DNA of 64,000 nt, taken from Kytococcus sedentarius DSM 20547. Lineage in GTDB: Bacteria; Actinomycetota; Actinomycetes; Actinomycetales; Dermatophilaceae. A model generated the notes under the pieces. That model was not told the DNA's origin. It was given only the letters and a program-made list of their open reading frames with translations, and ran no database searches. Positions 1-9,125 of this stretch are shown here, piece by piece (the first letter of the stretch is position 1; every line of letters begins with the position of its first letter). The DNA lies in NCBI RefSeq assembly GCF_000023925.1, contig NC_013169.1, positions 1,116,001-1,180,000 on the forward strand. Direction: 5' to 3'. Position numbers and translations under genes: made by a program.

Positions 1-863
1 GCTCCTGGGCGCCGTGGCCGCGGTCATCTCCTGGTACCTGGGTGTCTACCTCGTCAGCAGGTTCCTCGGTCGCCGGTTCGACGTGCCGCTGCCCTCCCTG
101 CTGCTCGGTGAGGAGCGCGGGCGTGACGGCCTCACCGAGGCCGAGCGCGAGTCCGGCTCCACCGGCCGCACCCCCCGGGTTCGGCCTGGTGCTGGGGCTG
201 CTGCTCCTGCCGATGGTGCTGATCGCCGGCAAGACGGTGAGCAACACCCTGGTCTCGGGCGGCACGCTGGAGGAGGAGAGCCCGCTCGTCGGGGTGCTGA
301 CCTTCCTGGGTGACACCCCCATCGCGCTGCTCATCACGCTGCTGGCCGCCATCCTGCTGATCCGGGTCGGTGGCGGCAAGGACGGGCTGCAGAAGCTGCT
401 GGACGACTCGCTGGCCCCCATCTGCTCGATCATCCTGATCACCGGCGCCGGTGGCATGTTCGGTGGCGTGCTGCGGGCGAGCGGCATCGGCGAGGCCCTC
501 ACCACCTCGCTGGGCGGCCTCGGCCTCTCGCTGATCCTGCAGGCCTTCCTCATCTCCACCCTGCTGCGGGTGGCGCAGGGTTCGGCGACGGTCGCCCTGA
601 CCACCACCGCCGGGCTGCTCGCGGCGGCCGTGGGCTCGGCCGACCTGTCGTCGGTGCAGCTCGTGGCCCTGGTCATCGCCATCGCGGCCGGTGCGACCGT
701 GCTGTCCCACGTGAACGACTCCGGCTTCTGGCTGGTGGGTCGCTTCTTCGAGATGGACACCAAGACCACGCTGCGCACCTGGACGGTCATGGAGACCACG
801 CTGGGCCTGGCGGCCTTCGGTGTGGCCCTGGTCCTGTGGTCGATCGGTGGCGTGCTGGCCTGA
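1..863 (+). pseudogene. GntP-family gluconate/proton symporter, 3' part, apparent +1 frameshift
   Basis: This is the C-terminal portion of a gluconate-permease (GntP/ArsB superfamily) membrane protein; the 5' part lies outside the window. Two frames carry it. From base 2 one frame reads a membrane segment (WYLGVYLVSRFLG) and a hydrophilic loop. At about 165-180 the homology jumps to another frame, starting PGFGLVLGLLLLPMV, and continues through several membrane helices and the family signature VNDSGFWLVGRFFEMD to the stop at 861-863. Deleting one C from the six-C run at about 170-175 restores a single frame, so there is one extra C. It could be a real inactivating mutation, phase variation or a sequence error. 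Gluconate import would fit the gluconokinase at 48331, but they are 47 kb apart. Family call sure; pseudogene status unsure. Confidence 0.72.
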
Positions 864-900
864 CGCCCCCTGACCCGGCCGCGCCACCCGGCGCACGACT

Positions 901-948
901 GACAGCGGCACCCGTCCCCTCCGCGGGGGGGGGACGGGTGCCGCTGTC
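901..948 (+). terminator. 19-bp hairpin terminator after the GntP gene
   Basis: A perfect 19-bp inverted repeat (arms 901-919 and 930-948) with a 10-nt G-rich loop lies 38 bp after the permease stop and 78 bp before smc. No T-run follows. It separates the permease from the smc transcription unit. Confidence 0.8.
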
Positions 949-1025
949 CGCGCCCGGGCGACGCCGGCGCTTTCGTAGGATGACCGGCGACCCGCAGGTC
1001 CCCGGCCGACAGGAAACCCTCCACC

Positions 1026-4000
1026 GTGTACGTGACGTCCCTGACCCTCAAGGGGTTCAAGTCGTTCGCCTCGTCCACGAAGCTGGAGCTCGAGCCGGGC
1101 ATCACCTGCATCGTGGGGCCGAACGGCTCGGGCAAGTCGAACGTCGTGGACGCGCTGGCCTGGGTGATGGGGGAGCAGGGCGCCAAGTCGCTGCGCGGCG
1201 GCAAGATGGAGGACGTCATCTTCGCCGGCACCTCCGGGCGGGCCCCGCTGGGCCGCGCCGAGGTGGCCATGACCATCGACAACACCGACGGTGCCCTACC
1301 GATCGACTACTCCGAGGTCACCATCAGCCGGACCATGTTCCGCAGCGGCGGCTCGGAGTACGCCATCAACGGCACCCCCTGCCGCCTGCTGGACGTGCAG
1401 GAGCTGCTCAGCGACTCCGGCATCGGGCGCGAGATGCACGTCATCGTCGGGCAGGGCCAGCTCGATGCGGTGCTGCGCGCCACCCCCGAGGAGCGCCGCG
1501 GCTTCATCGAGGAGGCCGCGGGCGTCCTGAAGCACCGGCGCCGCAAGGAGAAGGCGCTGCGCAAGCTCGACGCGATGGAGGGCGACCTCGCCCGGGTGCG
1601 CGATCTGACTGCGGAGATCCGCCGGCAGCTCGGTCCGCTGGGGCGGCAGGCGGCCACCGCGCGGCGGGCGGCGGTCATCCACATCATGGTCCGCGACGCC
1701 CGGGCCCGGCTGCTGGCCGACGACCTGGTGCAGCAGCAGGCGGCGCTGGACTCCGACCTCGCCGACGAGCAGGCTGCCCTGGCCCGCCGGCAGCAGGCCG
1801 AGCAGGCGCTGGCCGCCGCCTCCGGGGGCGTGGAGGAGCTGGAGCAGTCGGTCGCCACCGCCGACGGGCGCCACGAGGCCTTCCGGAACGCGTGGTTCGA
1901 GCTGGGCACCCTCATCGAGCGCACCCGCGCCGCCGGACGGCTGGCCGCCGAGCGCGCGACCCTGGCCGACCGCGACGCCACCGAGTCCGAACAGCGCAGC
2001 CGCAGCGGTCGTGACCCCGAGCAGCTCCAGGCCCAGGCCGCCGAGCTGAAGCAGCAGGAGGCCGATGAGGCCGCCCGCATCGATTCCACCGAGGACGAGC
2101 TCGCCGAGGCGACCAGCGCCCGCGAGCAGGCCGAGGCCGCGCACGCCGCCGAGGCGCAGCGCCTGGAGCGGTTGGCCAAGGCGGCAGCGGACCGCAGGGA
2201 GGGCCTGGCGACGCTGGCCGGCCAGGTGGAGGTGCGTCGCTCGCGGGTGGCCTCGGCGCAGACGGAGATCGAGCGCCTGGAGGCCGACATCGCCGCCGGC
2301 GAGCAGCAGGCCCAGGCGGCGCGCGACCGCCTGGCCGAGCTCGAGGGCGGCATGGAGGAGGCCGAGTCCGGGGAGGCCGGGTTGGACGCCGCCCACGAGG
2401 CCGCGCAGGAGGCCGTGGAGGCCGCTGCGGCCGAGCTGGAGCAGGCCCGCAACCGGCTGAACAACGCCGGGCAGAAGGCTCAGCGCCTCACCGCCCGGGT
2501 GGAGGGCCTATCCGTCGCCCTGCAGCGCCGTGACGGGTCGGCGACGCTCGTGGCCGAGGGTGCTCCCGCCGGCGTGCTGGGGGACCTCACGGACCACCTC
2601 CAGGTCGAGGCGGGCCACGAGGCCGCCCTGGCCGTGGCGCTGGGCCCGGTGGCCACGGCGCTCGTGGTGCAGAGCCGCGGGGCGGCGACCGCCGCGCTGG
2701 AGCACCTGGCGGCCCGGGAGGCCGGGCAGGCGACGCTGGTGCTCTCCGCCGGCTCCGATGCGGGGGAGCCGGTGCCGCTCTCCGGCGCGGGGGGTCCCGA
2801 CGGGGCGGCCGGCCCGGGCGGTGGGCAGCCCGGCCGTGGTGAGCTTCCCGGTGTGGCCGTGTGGGCCACCGGGGTGGTGCGGGTGCCCCCGGTCCTGGCG
2901 GGGGCGCTGGGCGAGGCCCTCGACGGCGTGGCCCTGGCCGCGGACGCCGAGGCCGCGCGGGCGGTGCTGGACGCCACCCCGGGTGTGCGGGCGGTCGCGA
3001 CGGCCACCGGTGAGCTGTGGACGCGCCACCGGGTGACCGGCGGGTCGTCGACCGGCCCCTCGTCGGTGGAGGTGGCGGCCGACCACGACCGGGCGGTGGC
3101 CGAGCTGGAGCAGGCACAGCAGGAGGTCGCCGCGGCCGAGTCAGCGCGGGATGCGGCCCAGGAGCGCCTCGCGGCGGCACGCCCGGCGGCCGAGGCGGCC
3201 CTGGCGGCCCTGCACGAGTCCGACGCGCGCATGGCCGCGGTGGCCGACGACCTGGCCCAGGCGGCGCAGTCCGAGCGGGCGGCGCGCTCCGGCATCGAGA
3301 AGGCCACCGAACGCCTGGCGGCCCGCCGGACCGAGGCCGAGGCCGACCGGGCCGACCTGGAGGCGCTGGAGGCCCGGCTCGAGGCGGCCCGCACCCAGGA
3401 CGCCCAGGCCCCCGACGCCGCAGACGACACCGCGGAGCGCGACCGGCTGGCCACGGCGGCGGCGCAGGCCCGCGCACACGAGACCGAGGCGCGCCTGGCG
3501 GCCCGCACCGCGGCCGAACGGCTGAAGGCGATCGCCGGGCGCGGAGACGCCCTGGCGGCCCAGGCTCGCGGGGAGGTCCTGGCCCGGCAGGACGCCGCCC
3601 GCCGGGCCGGGCAGCGTCGTCGCGCCGCCGAGCACGCCCGCGGCATCGCCGAGCGGGCCGAGGCGTTGGTCGGCCGGTTGGAGGCCGTCCGCGAGCAGGC
3701 GGAGGCCGGCCGCCAGACCGCGGAGGCGCAGCGTGCCGAGCTGCGGCAGGAGCTCGCGGCGCGCCGCACCCGCATCGCCGAGCTGACCGAGCGCGTGCGG
3801 GAGCTGACCGATGCGGTGCACCGCGACGAGGTCGCGCGCGCCGAGATGCGCCTGCGCGTGGAGGCGCTCGTCCAGCGGGCCACCGACGAGCTCGGCATGG
3901 AGGCCGAGGTGCTGGTGGCCGAGTACGGGCCCGAGAACGAGGTGCCGGTCCTGGACGACGACGGGGAGCAGACCCGCGACGAGGAGGGGAACCCGGCCAC

Positions 4001-4679
4001 GGTCCCCTTCGTCCGCGACGAGCAGGCCAAGCGGCTGCGCCGCGCCGAACGGGACCTCAAGGCCCTGGGCGCGGTGAACCCGCTGGCGCTGGAGGAGTAC
4101 GCGGCGATGGAGGAGCGCCACCAGTTCCTGGCCGGGCAGCTCGACGACCTCGTGGCTTCCAAGGAGGCACTGTTGGAGCTGGTGGCCGAGGTGGACGAGC
4201 GGGTGCGCACCGCATTCGTGGAGGCCTACCAGGACACCGCGCGGGAGTTCGAGGGCGTGTTCTCCCGGCTCTTCCCCGGCGGCGAGGGGCGGTTGGAGCT
4301 CACGGACCCCGAGGACATGCTGACCACCGGCATCGAGGTGCAGGCCCGCCCACCGGGCAAGAAGGTCAAGCGGCTCTCGCTGCTCTCCGGTGGGGAGCGT
4401 TCGCTGACCGCGGTGGCGTTGCTGGTGAGCATCTTCAAGGCCCGGCCCTCGCCCTTCTACATCATGGACGAGGTCGAGGCCGCGCTGGACGACACCAACC
4501 TGGGGCGGTTGATCCAGCTCTTCGAGGAGCTGCGCGACTCCAGCCAGCTGATCGTCATCACCCACCAGAAGCGCACGATGGAGGTCGCCGACGCCCTCTA
4601 CGGCGTCTCGATGAAGGGCGACGGCATCAGCCAGGTGGTCTCCCAGCGGCTCAAGGACTCGCCCCTGCCGCGGGCTTGA
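1026..4679 (+). CDS. smc: Chromosome segregation ATPase SMC
   Basis: SMC is the ATPase core of the bacterial condensin (with ScpA/ScpB) that compacts and segregates chromosomes. The 1217-aa protein has the complete family layout: N-terminal head with Walker A GPNGSGKS at residues 31-38, long Ala/Glu/Arg-rich coiled coil, hinge around 500-690 (starting near GVLGDLTDHL), second coiled coil, and C-terminal head with the ABC signature LSLLSGGE at 1117-1124 and Walker B FYIMDE at 1144-1149. It starts with GTG; AGGAAA 11 bp upstream is a weak ribosome site. A TAGGAT -10-like box sits at 976-981. Followed after 197 bp by ftsY, as in other actinobacteria. The hinge carries a Gly/Pro-rich stretch (about 590-620) that looks like a low-complexity insertion. 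Confidence 0.97.
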   Translation: MYVTSLTLKGFKSFASSTKLELEPGITCIVGPNGSGKSNVVDALAWVMGEQGAKSLRGGKMEDVIFAGTSGRAPLGRAEVAMTIDNTDGALPIDYSEVTISRTMFRSGGSEYAINGTPCRLLDVQELLSDSGIGREMHVIVGQGQLDAVLRATPEERRGFIEEAAGVLKHRRRKEKALRKLDAMEGDLARVRDLTAEIRRQLGPLGRQAATARRAAVIHIMVRDARARLLADDLVQQQAALDSDLADEQAALARRQQAEQALAAASGGVEELEQSVATADGRHEAFRNAWFELGTLIERTRAAGRLAAERATLADRDATESEQRSRSGRDPEQLQAQAAELKQQEADEAARIDSTEDELAEATSAREQAEAAHAAEAQRLERLAKAAADRREGLATLAGQVEVRRSRVASAQTEIERLEADIAAGEQQAQAARDRLAELEGGMEEAESGEAGLDAAHEAAQEAVEAAAAELEQARNRLNNAGQKAQRLTARVEGLSVALQRRDGSATLVAEGAPAGVLGDLTDHLQVEAGHEAALAVALGPVATALVVQSRGAATAALEHLAAREAGQATLVLSAGSDAGEPVPLSGAGGPDGAAGPGGGQPGRGELPGVAVWATGVVRVPPVLAGALGEALDGVALAADAEAARAVLDATPGVRAVATATGELWTRHRVTGGSSTGPSSVEVAADHDRAVAELEQAQQEVAAAESARDAAQERLAAARPAAEAALAALHESDARMAAVADDLAQAAQSERAARSGIEKATERLAARRTEAEADRADLEALEARLEAARTQDAQAPDAADDTAERDRLATAAAQARAHETEARLAARTAAERLKAIAGRGDALAAQARGEVLARQDAARRAGQRRRAAEHARGIAERAEALVGRLEAVREQAEAGRQTAEAQRAELRQELAARRTRIAELTERVRELTDAVHRDEVARAEMRLRVEALVQRATDELGMEAEVLVAEYGPENEVPVLDDDGEQTRDEEGNPATVPFVRDEQAKRLRRAERDLKALGAVNPLALEEYAAMEERHQFLAGQLDDLVASKEALLELVAEVDERVRTAFVEAYQDTAREFEGVFSRLFPGGEGRLELTDPEDMLTTGIEVQARPPGKKVKRLSLLSGGERSLTAVALLVSIFKARPSPFYIMDEVEAALDDTNLGRLIQLFEELRDSSQLIVITHQKRTMEVADALYGVSMKGDGISQVVSQRLKDSPLPRA

Positions 4680-4864
4680 GGGAGTGTCTGACCCACTTTC
4701 CTCGGCGAACTGTTCAGCGCGGGAGACACACGCGGCGCCGACGGGGAAGGGCCGGAGCGAGTGCGGCTGGTGGGCCTTCACGCCGGTGGTGACCTGCCGC
4801 GGTGTGCGATGGTGCGGGTCGTCGGCCGCCACCAGTTCGCCACCAGCGGGAAGTGACCCCATGA

Positions 4865-4870
4865 CACACT
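4865..4870 (+). promoter_or_regulatory. Candidate -10 box (CACACT), leaderless ftsY
   Basis: The hexamer matches xANNNT and ends six bases before the GTG of ftsY. It is weaker than the TANNNT boxes elsewhere, and no -35 element is evident. Confidence 0.4.
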
Positions 4871-4876
4871 GCCAGC

Positions 4877-6319
4877 GTGCCTGAATTCCTCGACACCCTG
4901 ACCGAACAGCTCGTCGCCGGCGGCCTGACGCTGGGCCTCTTGGGCGGCGGCACCTGGGCTTGGCTGCGGGCGAAGGCCGGCGGCGGCAGCTCCACCACCG
5001 AGGCCCCGCCCGAGCAGGAGCCGCGCACCACGACGCGGCCCCCCATCGAGCACACGCCGGCGAAGAAGTCGACCTATGGCGAGCGCACCAAGGGCGCCAC
5101 CATGGACTTCAACCGGCGCACCGAGCCGTCGGACACCACGACGGCCGGCCCGGGGGTCGACAAGCCCACCACGGGGGAGGGTCCCACCCACCTCAAGGAG
5201 CGCCACACCATCCCGCCGATGCCGGTGGGTGGCGACACCGACGTCGCCGAGCGTCCCGACGTGGCCGAGCGGCCGGAGCCGGCCGATCGTGTCGATGCGC
5301 CGGCGCCGGGCTCGGCGACCGCACCCACCACCCCTCGCGATGAGGACCGGGCCGAGGCCGATGCGGCGGACGCACCCACCACCGTCGAGGCGCCCCCGAG
5401 CGCGGACGGCCGACTGGTCCGCCTGCGGGCACGCCTCTCTCGCTCCAACAACGCGGTCGGCCAGGCGCTGCTGAAGCTGCTGACCTCCGGTGACCTCGAC
5501 GAGGCCGCCTGGGAGGAGGTCGAGGACACCCTGCTGGCCAGCGACCTCGGCGTGGAGGCCACCACCGAGCTGGTGGACAACCTCCGCAAGCGGGTGCAGG
5601 TGGAGAACACCACCGACCCCGAACTGGTCCGCGGCTGGTTGCGCGAGGAGCTGGTGCGCCTGGTGGACCCGACGATGGAGCGCGGCATCGCCGCCACCCG
5701 TCAGAACGGCCGACCCTCGGTGGTGCTGGTCGTCGGCGTGAACGGCACCGGCAAGACCACCACCGTCGGCAAGATCGCCCGCGTGTTGGTGGCCGAGGAC
5801 AAGGACGTCGTGCTCGGTGCGGCGGACACCTTCCGTGCGGCGGCGGCCGACCAGCTGCAGACCTGGGGCGAGCGCGTGGGCGTGCGCACGGTGCGCAGCG
5901 AGAAGGAGGGGGCGGACCCCGCATCGGTGGCCTTCGACGCGGTGCGCGAGGGGCTGGAGTCCGAGGCCGACGTGGTGCTGCTGGACACCGCCGGGCGCCT
6001 GCACAACAAGGCCGGCCTGATGGACGAGCTGGCCAAGGTCAAGCGCGTGGTGGAGAAGCGCAGTCAGATCGACGAGGTGCTGCTGGTGCTGGACGCCACC
6101 ACCGGCCAGAACGGCATGAAGCAGGCCGAGGTGTTCAGCCAGGCGGTGGACGTCACCGGCATCGTGCTGACGAAGATGGACGGCACCGCGCGCGGCGGGA
6201 TCGTGGTCGCGGTGCAGCGCGCGCTGGGTGTGCCGGTGAAACTGGTGGGCCTGGGCGAGGGCGCCGACGACCTGGCGCCCTTCGTGGCCACCGACTTCGT
6301 GGACGCCCTGCTCGACTGA
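4877..6319 (+). CDS. ftsY: Signal recognition particle receptor FtsY
   Basis: FtsY is the membrane-associated SRP receptor GTPase that docks Ffh-ribosome complexes at the translocon. The 480-aa protein has an N-terminal hydrophobic segment (about residues 12-30), an acidic/Pro-rich disordered region to about 170, then the N and G domains: G1 GVNGTGKTTT at 287-296, G3 DTAGR at 370-374 and G4 TKMDG at 432-436. The GTG start is supported by CACACT (4865-4870) ending six bases upstream, the leaderless pattern seen for many genes here; no Shine-Dalgarno is visible. Its partner ffh lies 0.8 kb downstream, separated only by the reverse-strand deoD. The 197 bp between smc and ftsY hold no gene that I can support. 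Confidence 0.96.
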   Translation: MPEFLDTLTEQLVAGGLTLGLLGGGTWAWLRAKAGGGSSTTEAPPEQEPRTTTRPPIEHTPAKKSTYGERTKGATMDFNRRTEPSDTTTAGPGVDKPTTGEGPTHLKERHTIPPMPVGGDTDVAERPDVAERPEPADRVDAPAPGSATAPTTPRDEDRAEADAADAPTTVEAPPSADGRLVRLRARLSRSNNAVGQALLKLLTSGDLDEAAWEEVEDTLLASDLGVEATTELVDNLRKRVQVENTTDPELVRGWLREELVRLVDPTMERGIAATRQNGRPSVVLVVGVNGTGKTTTVGKIARVLVAEDKDVVLGAADTFRAAAADQLQTWGERVGVRTVRSEKEGADPASVAFDAVREGLESEADVVLLDTAGRLHNKAGLMDELAKVKRVVEKRSQIDEVLLVLDATTGQNGMKQAEVFSQAVDVTGIVLTKMDGTARGGIVVAVQRALGVPVKLVGLGEGADDLAPFVATDFVDALLD

Positions 6320-6337
6320 GGGGTGGAAGGGGCTGCC

Positions 6338-7063
6338 TCAGCTCGTGGCGGCAGCCACGGCGAGGGCCAGGGCGCCGGCGAAGCGGGTCTCCCGGTCCTG
6401 TGCGCTCATGTCCTTCGACCCGTCGATGAGGTGGTCGCTCACCGTGAGCACCGCCAGTGCCTGCCGCCCGAACTCGTTGGCCACGCCGTAGAGCGCCGCG
6501 GCCTCCATCTCCACACCGAGGGTCCCGTGGGCGCGCAGTCCCTCGATCATCCCCGGCACGGTCCAGTAGAAGTGGTCCTTGCTCACGATCGGCCCGGTCA
6601 GCACCGAGCCCTCGGTCACCTGGTCGCGGGCGGCCCACGCGGCGGCGGCGAGCTCGAAGCTGGCCGTGGCGGAGAAGTTGATCCCCGGCACGCGGTGCTG
6701 GTTCATCATCGAGTCGGTGTGCGCCCCGGTGCCGATGATGACGTCGCCCACCTGCACGCCCTCGGCGATCCCACCGCAGGTGCCCACGCGGATGATCCGC
6801 TGCACCCCGTACTCGCGGAACAGCTCGGTGGCGTAGATCGAGGCGCTGGGCTGGCCCATCCCCGAGCCCATCACGCTGAGCGGGTGACTCGTGCCGTCCA
6901 CCTCGACGGTCCCGCTGAAGCCGAGCATGCCGCGCACGTCGGTCACCAGGCGGGCGTCCGGCATCAGCAGCTGGGCGATGCGCTCGGCGCGCTTGGGGTC
7001 GCCCGGCATGAGCACGGCAGGGGCGAAGTCGTCGGGTCCGGCGGCGATGTGGGGAGTCGGCAT
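6338..7063 (-). CDS. deoD: Purine-nucleoside phosphorylase, DeoD type
   Basis: A 241-aa hexameric-type purine nucleoside phosphorylase that splits (deoxy)ribonucleosides with phosphate to base and (deoxy)ribose-1-phosphate for purine salvage. The start MPTPHIAAGPDDFA, VLMPGDPKRAE, RGMLGF, RVGTCGG and GVEMEAAALYGVA all match the E. coli DeoD class. The catalytic Asp is in TVSDH. It lies convergent to ftsY (18 bp apart) and divergent from ffh. Upstream of its ATG there is no ribosome site. CACAAT on the reverse strand (7070-7075) ends six bases from the start, indicating a leaderless mRNA. It is an insertion between ftsY and ffh relative to the usual backbone. Confidence 0.94.
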   Translation of the reverse strand: MPTPHIAAGPDDFAPAVLMPGDPKRAERIAQLLMPDARLVTDVRGMLGFSGTVEVDGTSHPLSVMGSGMGQPSASIYATELFREYGVQRIIRVGTCGGIAEGVQVGDVIIGTGAHTDSMMNQHRVPGINFSATASFELAAAAWAARDQVTEGSVLTGPIVSKDHFYWTVPGMIEGLRAHGTLGVEMEAAALYGVANEFGRQALAVLTVSDHLIDGSKDMSAQDRETRFAGALALAVAAATS

Positions 7064-7069
7064 GGCCCG

Positions 7070-7075
7070 ATTGTG
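7070..7075 (-). promoter_or_regulatory. -10 box CACAAT of deoD (leaderless)
   Basis: Reading the reverse strand, CACAAT is followed by six bases and then the ATG of deoD at 7063. It is only eight bases from the forward -10 box of ffh, so the two promoters are back to back within about 33 bp. Confidence 0.55.
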
Positions 7076-7083
7076 TCAGCCCG

Positions 7084-7089
7084 TAGAAT
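7084..7089 (+). promoter_or_regulatory. -10 box TAGAAT of ffh (leaderless)
   Basis: TAGAAT is a near-consensus actinobacterial -10 hexamer. It ends seven bases before the GTG at 7097, so the transcript should begin at or next to the start codon. This fixes the ffh start against much longer in-frame extensions. Confidence 0.7.
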
Positions 7090-7096
7090 CGGCCGG

Positions 7097-8911
7097 GTGT
7101 TCAACAGCCTCTCCGACCGCCTGACCCTCACCTTCGGCAACCTGAAGCGCAAGGGCAAGCTCACCGAGTCCGACGTCAATGCGACCGTCCGCGACATCCG
7201 GTTGGCCCTGCTCGATGCCGACGTGGCCCTGCCGGTGGTGAAGCAGTTCACCAGTGTCGTGCGCGAGCGCGCGACCGGCGCCGAGGTCTCCCAGGCGCTG
7301 AACCCCGCCCAGCAGGTCGTGAAGATCGTCAACGAGGAGCTCGTCGACATCCTCGGTGGCGAGACCCGCACCATCCGCTTCGCCAAGCGCCCGCCGACCG
7401 TGATCATGCTCGCGGGTCTGCAGGGTGCGGGTAAGACGACCCTCGCAGGCAAGCTCGGTCACTGGCTGAAGCAGCAGGGCCACACCCCGCTGCTCGTGGC
7501 CTGTGACCTGCAGCGCCCGAACGCCGTGAACCAGCTGCAGGTGGTGGGGGAGCGGGCCGGGGTGCCGGTCTACGCCCCGGAGAAGGGCAACGTCTTCGGC
7601 CACGACGCCGCGTTGGACACCGGCGAGGGCACCCGTTCCTTCGGCGACCCGGTCGAGGTCGCCCGTCGCGGTGTGGCCCAGGGACAGGCTCGCCAGCACG
7701 ACGTGGTCATCATCGACACCGCCGGCCGCCTGGCCGTGGACGAGAACCTGATGCAGCAGGCCGCTGACATCCGCGCCGCGGTGAACCCCGAGGAGGTGCT
7801 GTTCGTCATCGACGCGATGATCGGACAGGCCGCCATCGACACCGCCATGGCCTTCGACGAGGGCGTGAACTTCACCGGAGTGGTGCTCTCGAAGCTCGAC
7901 GGTGACGCCCGCGGTGGTGCCGCGCTGTCGGTGGCCTCGGTCACCGGCAAGCCGGTGATGTTCGCCTCTACCGGTGAGCAGGTGAAGGACTTCGAGGTCT
8001 TCCACCCCGACCGCATGGCCAGCCGCATCCTCGACATGGGTGACGTGCTCACCCTCATCGAGCAGGCTGAGCAGGCCTTCGACCGCTCGCAGGCCGCGGA
8101 GATGTCGCGGAAGTTCATGTCCGACGAGGACTTCACCTTCGACGACTTCCTCGAGCAGATGTCCGCCATCAAGAAGATGGGCAACCTCAAGCAGCTGCTG
8201 GGGATGATGCCGGGCATGGGCCAGATGCGGGCCCAGATCGAGGCGCTGGACGAGAAGGAGTTCGACCGCGTCGAGGCGATGGTGCGCTCCATGACGCCCT
8301 TCGAGCGCAACCACCCCAAGCAGATCAACGGTTCCCGCCGCGCCCGCATCGCCAAGGGTGCCGGGACGACCGTCTCCGAGGTCAACCAGCTGCTCGAGCG
8401 CTTCGGCGCCGCCCAGAAGATGATGAAGCAGTTCAAGAAGGGCGGCGGCATGCCCGGCATGCCCCCGGGGATGGCCGGCATGCCGGGGATGCCCGGCCCC
8501 GGCGGGGCCGGTGGCGCCAAGGGCAAGAAGGGCAAGAACCAGCGGTCCAAGGCCAAGTCGGGCAACCCGGCCAAGCGCGCCCAGCAGGAGGCCGCGGAGG
8601 CACGGAAGGCCGAGGAGGCACAGCAGCGCCGCTTGGACGAGATGTTCGGGGGCGGCGAGGAGCCCCAGGCACCCAAGAAGAAGTCCGCCTTCGGCGGCCT
8701 CGACGCGCTGGCCGGCGGCCACGGCGGGGGACAGGGCTCCTCCGGCGGCGACGCGGGCGCCGGCGGACACGGGCTGCCCGGCGGCGGCCACCCGGGCGCG
8801 AAGGGATCGGGCGCCGGGGCGAAGGATGCCGACGACCAGGGCCTGGGGGACCTCCAGCTGCCCAAGGGCTTCGAGAAGTTCCTCGGCGGCGGCGGCCACG
8901 GCAAGGGCTGA
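7097..8911 (+). CDS. ffh: Signal recognition particle GTPase Ffh (SRP54)
   Basis: Ffh binds signal sequences on nascent chains and, with 4.5S RNA, targets them to FtsY. It has the NG domain with G1 GLQGAGKTT at 107-115, G3 DTAGRLA at 207-213 and G4 SKLDGDARGG at 265-274, then a methionine-rich M domain (MPGMGQM etc.). At 604 aa it is longer than the usual 450-550 aa. After about residue 450 there is a Gly/Met repeat (GMPGMPPGMAGMPGMPG), a Lys-rich patch, and a Gly/Ala-rich tail. The GTG start is set by the leaderless -10 box just upstream. An open frame runs upstream into the reverse-strand deoD gene, but it is a shadow. A hairpin terminator follows. Confidence 0.96.
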   Translation: MFNSLSDRLTLTFGNLKRKGKLTESDVNATVRDIRLALLDADVALPVVKQFTSVVRERATGAEVSQALNPAQQVVKIVNEELVDILGGETRTIRFAKRPPTVIMLAGLQGAGKTTLAGKLGHWLKQQGHTPLLVACDLQRPNAVNQLQVVGERAGVPVYAPEKGNVFGHDAALDTGEGTRSFGDPVEVARRGVAQGQARQHDVVIIDTAGRLAVDENLMQQAADIRAAVNPEEVLFVIDAMIGQAAIDTAMAFDEGVNFTGVVLSKLDGDARGGAALSVASVTGKPVMFASTGEQVKDFEVFHPDRMASRILDMGDVLTLIEQAEQAFDRSQAAEMSRKFMSDEDFTFDDFLEQMSAIKKMGNLKQLLGMMPGMGQMRAQIEALDEKEFDRVEAMVRSMTPFERNHPKQINGSRRARIAKGAGTTVSEVNQLLERFGAAQKMMKQFKKGGGMPGMPPGMAGMPGMPGPGGAGGAKGKKGKNQRSKAKSGNPAKRAQQEAAEARKAEEAQQRRLDEMFGGGEEPQAPKKKSAFGGLDALAGGHGGGQGSSGGDAGAGGHGLPGGGHPGAKGSGAGAKDADDQGLGDLQLPKGFEKFLGGGGHGKG

Positions 8912-8931
8912 CCCACCCCACCACCGACGAG

Positions 8932-8965
8932 CCCCCGTTCCTGCACCGCGCAGGAGCGGGGGTTC
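8932..8965 (+). terminator. Hairpin terminator after ffh
   Basis: Arms 8932-8944 and 8950-8962 form a 13-bp stem with one G-T pair and a 5-nt loop, followed by TTCT. It is 20 bp after the ffh stop. Confidence 0.8.
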
Positions 8966-9125
8966 TGCCGCGCGGGCCGGTGTCCGGTGGTTTCAGGAGG
9001 GGGGTTGACGGGGTGCTCCTCGGCGGGGGAGGGTCAACTCCCGGGGCCACATCACGGTGGCGGCCCAGCGGCCGCCAGCGGATCTCCGGGCACGAGGACG
9101 CCGAGAGAAACGCGAGGCACCAGCC

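Noticed and set aside
4680-4876. A possible small gene between smc and ftsY
   Set aside because: A 66-codon open frame from 4684 has no ribosome site, no conserved motif and unusual composition.
6323-7096. In-frame extension upstream of ffh
   Set aside because: It runs through the reverse-strand deoD and encodes non-family residues; the leaderless box fixes GTG 7097.
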